Source of the DNA: Deltaproteobacteria bacterium
GTDB taxonomy: Bacteria > Bdellovibrionota > UBA1018 > UBA923
Length of the DNA stretch: 6,113 nucleotides
NCBI GenBank assembly: GCA_016194725.1
Contig: JACQAW010000128.1
Location: 1-6,113 of the forward strand
Direction: 5' to 3'
Each line of letters starts with the position of its first letter. Position 1 is the first letter of the stretch. The translations under genes were made by a program, and so were the position numbers. Positions 5,422-6,113 of the stretch are shown here, piece after piece. The notes beneath the pieces are model-generated. The model did no database searches, was not told the origin of the DNA, and worked only from the letters and a program-made list of their open reading frames with translations.

Positions 5422-6113
5422 TTACATGTCAAAACCGCCGCCCATGCCGCCCATTCCGCCCATGCCGCCTGGCATTCCGCCAGCGCCGCCGCCAGCAGAT
5501 TCACGCTTCGGTTTTTCAGCGATCAGGGTTTCAGTGGTGAGCATCAAGGCTGCCACGCTGGCTGCGTTCTGCAGAGCGCAACGAGCAACCTTGGTAGGAT
5601 CGATAACGCCGGCCTTGTAGAGATCTTCGTACTCTTCGGTCAGAGCATTGAAGCCCCAGTTTGGGTTTTCGTTGCCGAGGACCTTGTCCACTACAACAGA
5701 GCCTTCCCAGCCTGCGTTCTGAGCGATCATGCGAAGAGGTTCTTCACACGAACGCTTGATGATGTTCACGCCAGCCTGCTGTTCAGCATTGTCCAGCTTC
5801 AGCTTGCCCAGGCCATGTGCGCCACGGAGCAGAGCACTGCCGCCGCCTGCCACGATGCCTTCTTCGACAGCCGCGCGGGTTGCGTTCAGAGCGTCTTCCA
5901 CGCGCTGTTTCTTTTCCTTCATTTCAACTTCGGTAGCAGCACCGACGTTGATGACAGCGACGCCGCCCACGAGCTTCGCCAGGCGTTCCTGGAGCTTCTC
6001 ACGGTCGTAATCCGAAGTCGTTTCATCGATCTGCTTGCGCAGAACCTTCACGCGGCCTTCGACGTCGGCTTTTTTGCCAGCGCCGTCGACAACGGTGGTG
6101 TTGTCCTTGTCGA
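5422..6113 (-). CDS. groEL: Chaperonin GroEL, C-terminal part (5' end outside window)
   Basis: GroEL is the 60-kDa chaperonin that folds proteins in an ATP-driven double ring with GroES. The 229 residues present run from the end of the apical domain to the C-terminus. They include the intermediate-domain segment SDYDREKLQERLAKL, then VGAATEVEMKEKK, then RVEDALNATRAAVEEG, where the aspartate (fragment residue 73) matches the catalytic Asp398 of E. coli GroEL, then the VAGGGSALL loop, and the equatorial domain through DPTKVARCALQNAASVAALM. The protein ends in the usual Gly-Met-rich flexible tail (GGMPGGMGGMGGMGGG) followed by FDM. The frame is open to the right edge, so the GTG at 6051 is an internal valine, not a start. 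The stop at 5422-5424 is followed by a strong terminator, so groEL ends its transcription unit. It shows no defect. Confidence 0.98.
   Translation of the reverse strand, partial: DKDNTTVVDGAGKKADVEGRVKVLRKQIDETTSDYDREKLQERLAKLVGGVAVINVGAATEVEMKEKKQRVEDALNATRAAVEEGIVAGGGSALLRGAHGLGKLKLDNAEQQAGVNIIKRSCEEPLRMIAQNAGWEGSVVVDKVLGNENPNWGFNALTEEYEDLYKAGVIDPTKVARCALQNAASVAALMLTTETLIAEKPKRESAGGGAGGMPGGMGGMGGMGGGFDM

Noticed and set aside
6049..6051. GTG as a groEL start
   Set aside because: The frame stays open with clear GroEL sequence to the right edge, so this is an internal valine codon.

Overview
The window holds the front of a flagellar basal-body operon on the minus strand (flgB-flgC-fliE-fliF-fliG-fliH, read from about 4451 down to the left edge), a divergent plus-strand gene for a small secreted cysteine-containing protein of unknown function, and the 3' part of groEL on the minus strand at the right edge. 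Base composition is moderately GC-rich. The gene order, the sigma-54-type promoter and the general look of FliF and GroEL suggest a Gram-negative, deltaproteobacterial or Bdellovibrionota-like organism. That placement is inference from family resemblance, not from a search.

Layout from right to left: 6113-5422 is groEL without its N-terminal half. 5382-5353 is a strong hairpin terminator shared by two converging genes. 5351-4716 (plus strand) is the unknown exported protein. 4715-4452 is a divergent control region with a near-consensus -24/-12 promoter for flgB, four GAAAAT motifs about 20 bp apart, a short palindrome, and a 9-bp direct repeat near the plus-strand gene. 4451-3220 carries the rod and rod-adaptor genes flgB, flgC and fliE. 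3155-1605 is fliF (MS ring), 1617-589 is fliG (rotor/switch), and 602-1 is the start of fliH (export ATPase regulator), cut by the window edge.

Together these genes build the base of the flagellum: FliF forms the MS ring, FliG docks on its cytoplasmic tail, FliE and FlgB/FlgC form the adaptor and proximal rod, and FliH serves the export ATPase. Tight spacing and overlapping starts and stops indicate one transcription unit with translational coupling.

Two parts of the operon are abnormal. fliF lacks its second membrane helix and the following linker, and the FliG-binding tail continues in another frame. fliH carries an in-frame 195-bp (65-codon) tandem duplication whose second copy runs into the window edge. 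Either could be genuine damage or an assembly artefact; the sequence alone cannot decide. I found no CRISPR array, mobile element, tRNA or rRNA, and no convincing new multi-gene system. The most open biological questions are the phased motif array and the unknown secreted protein.
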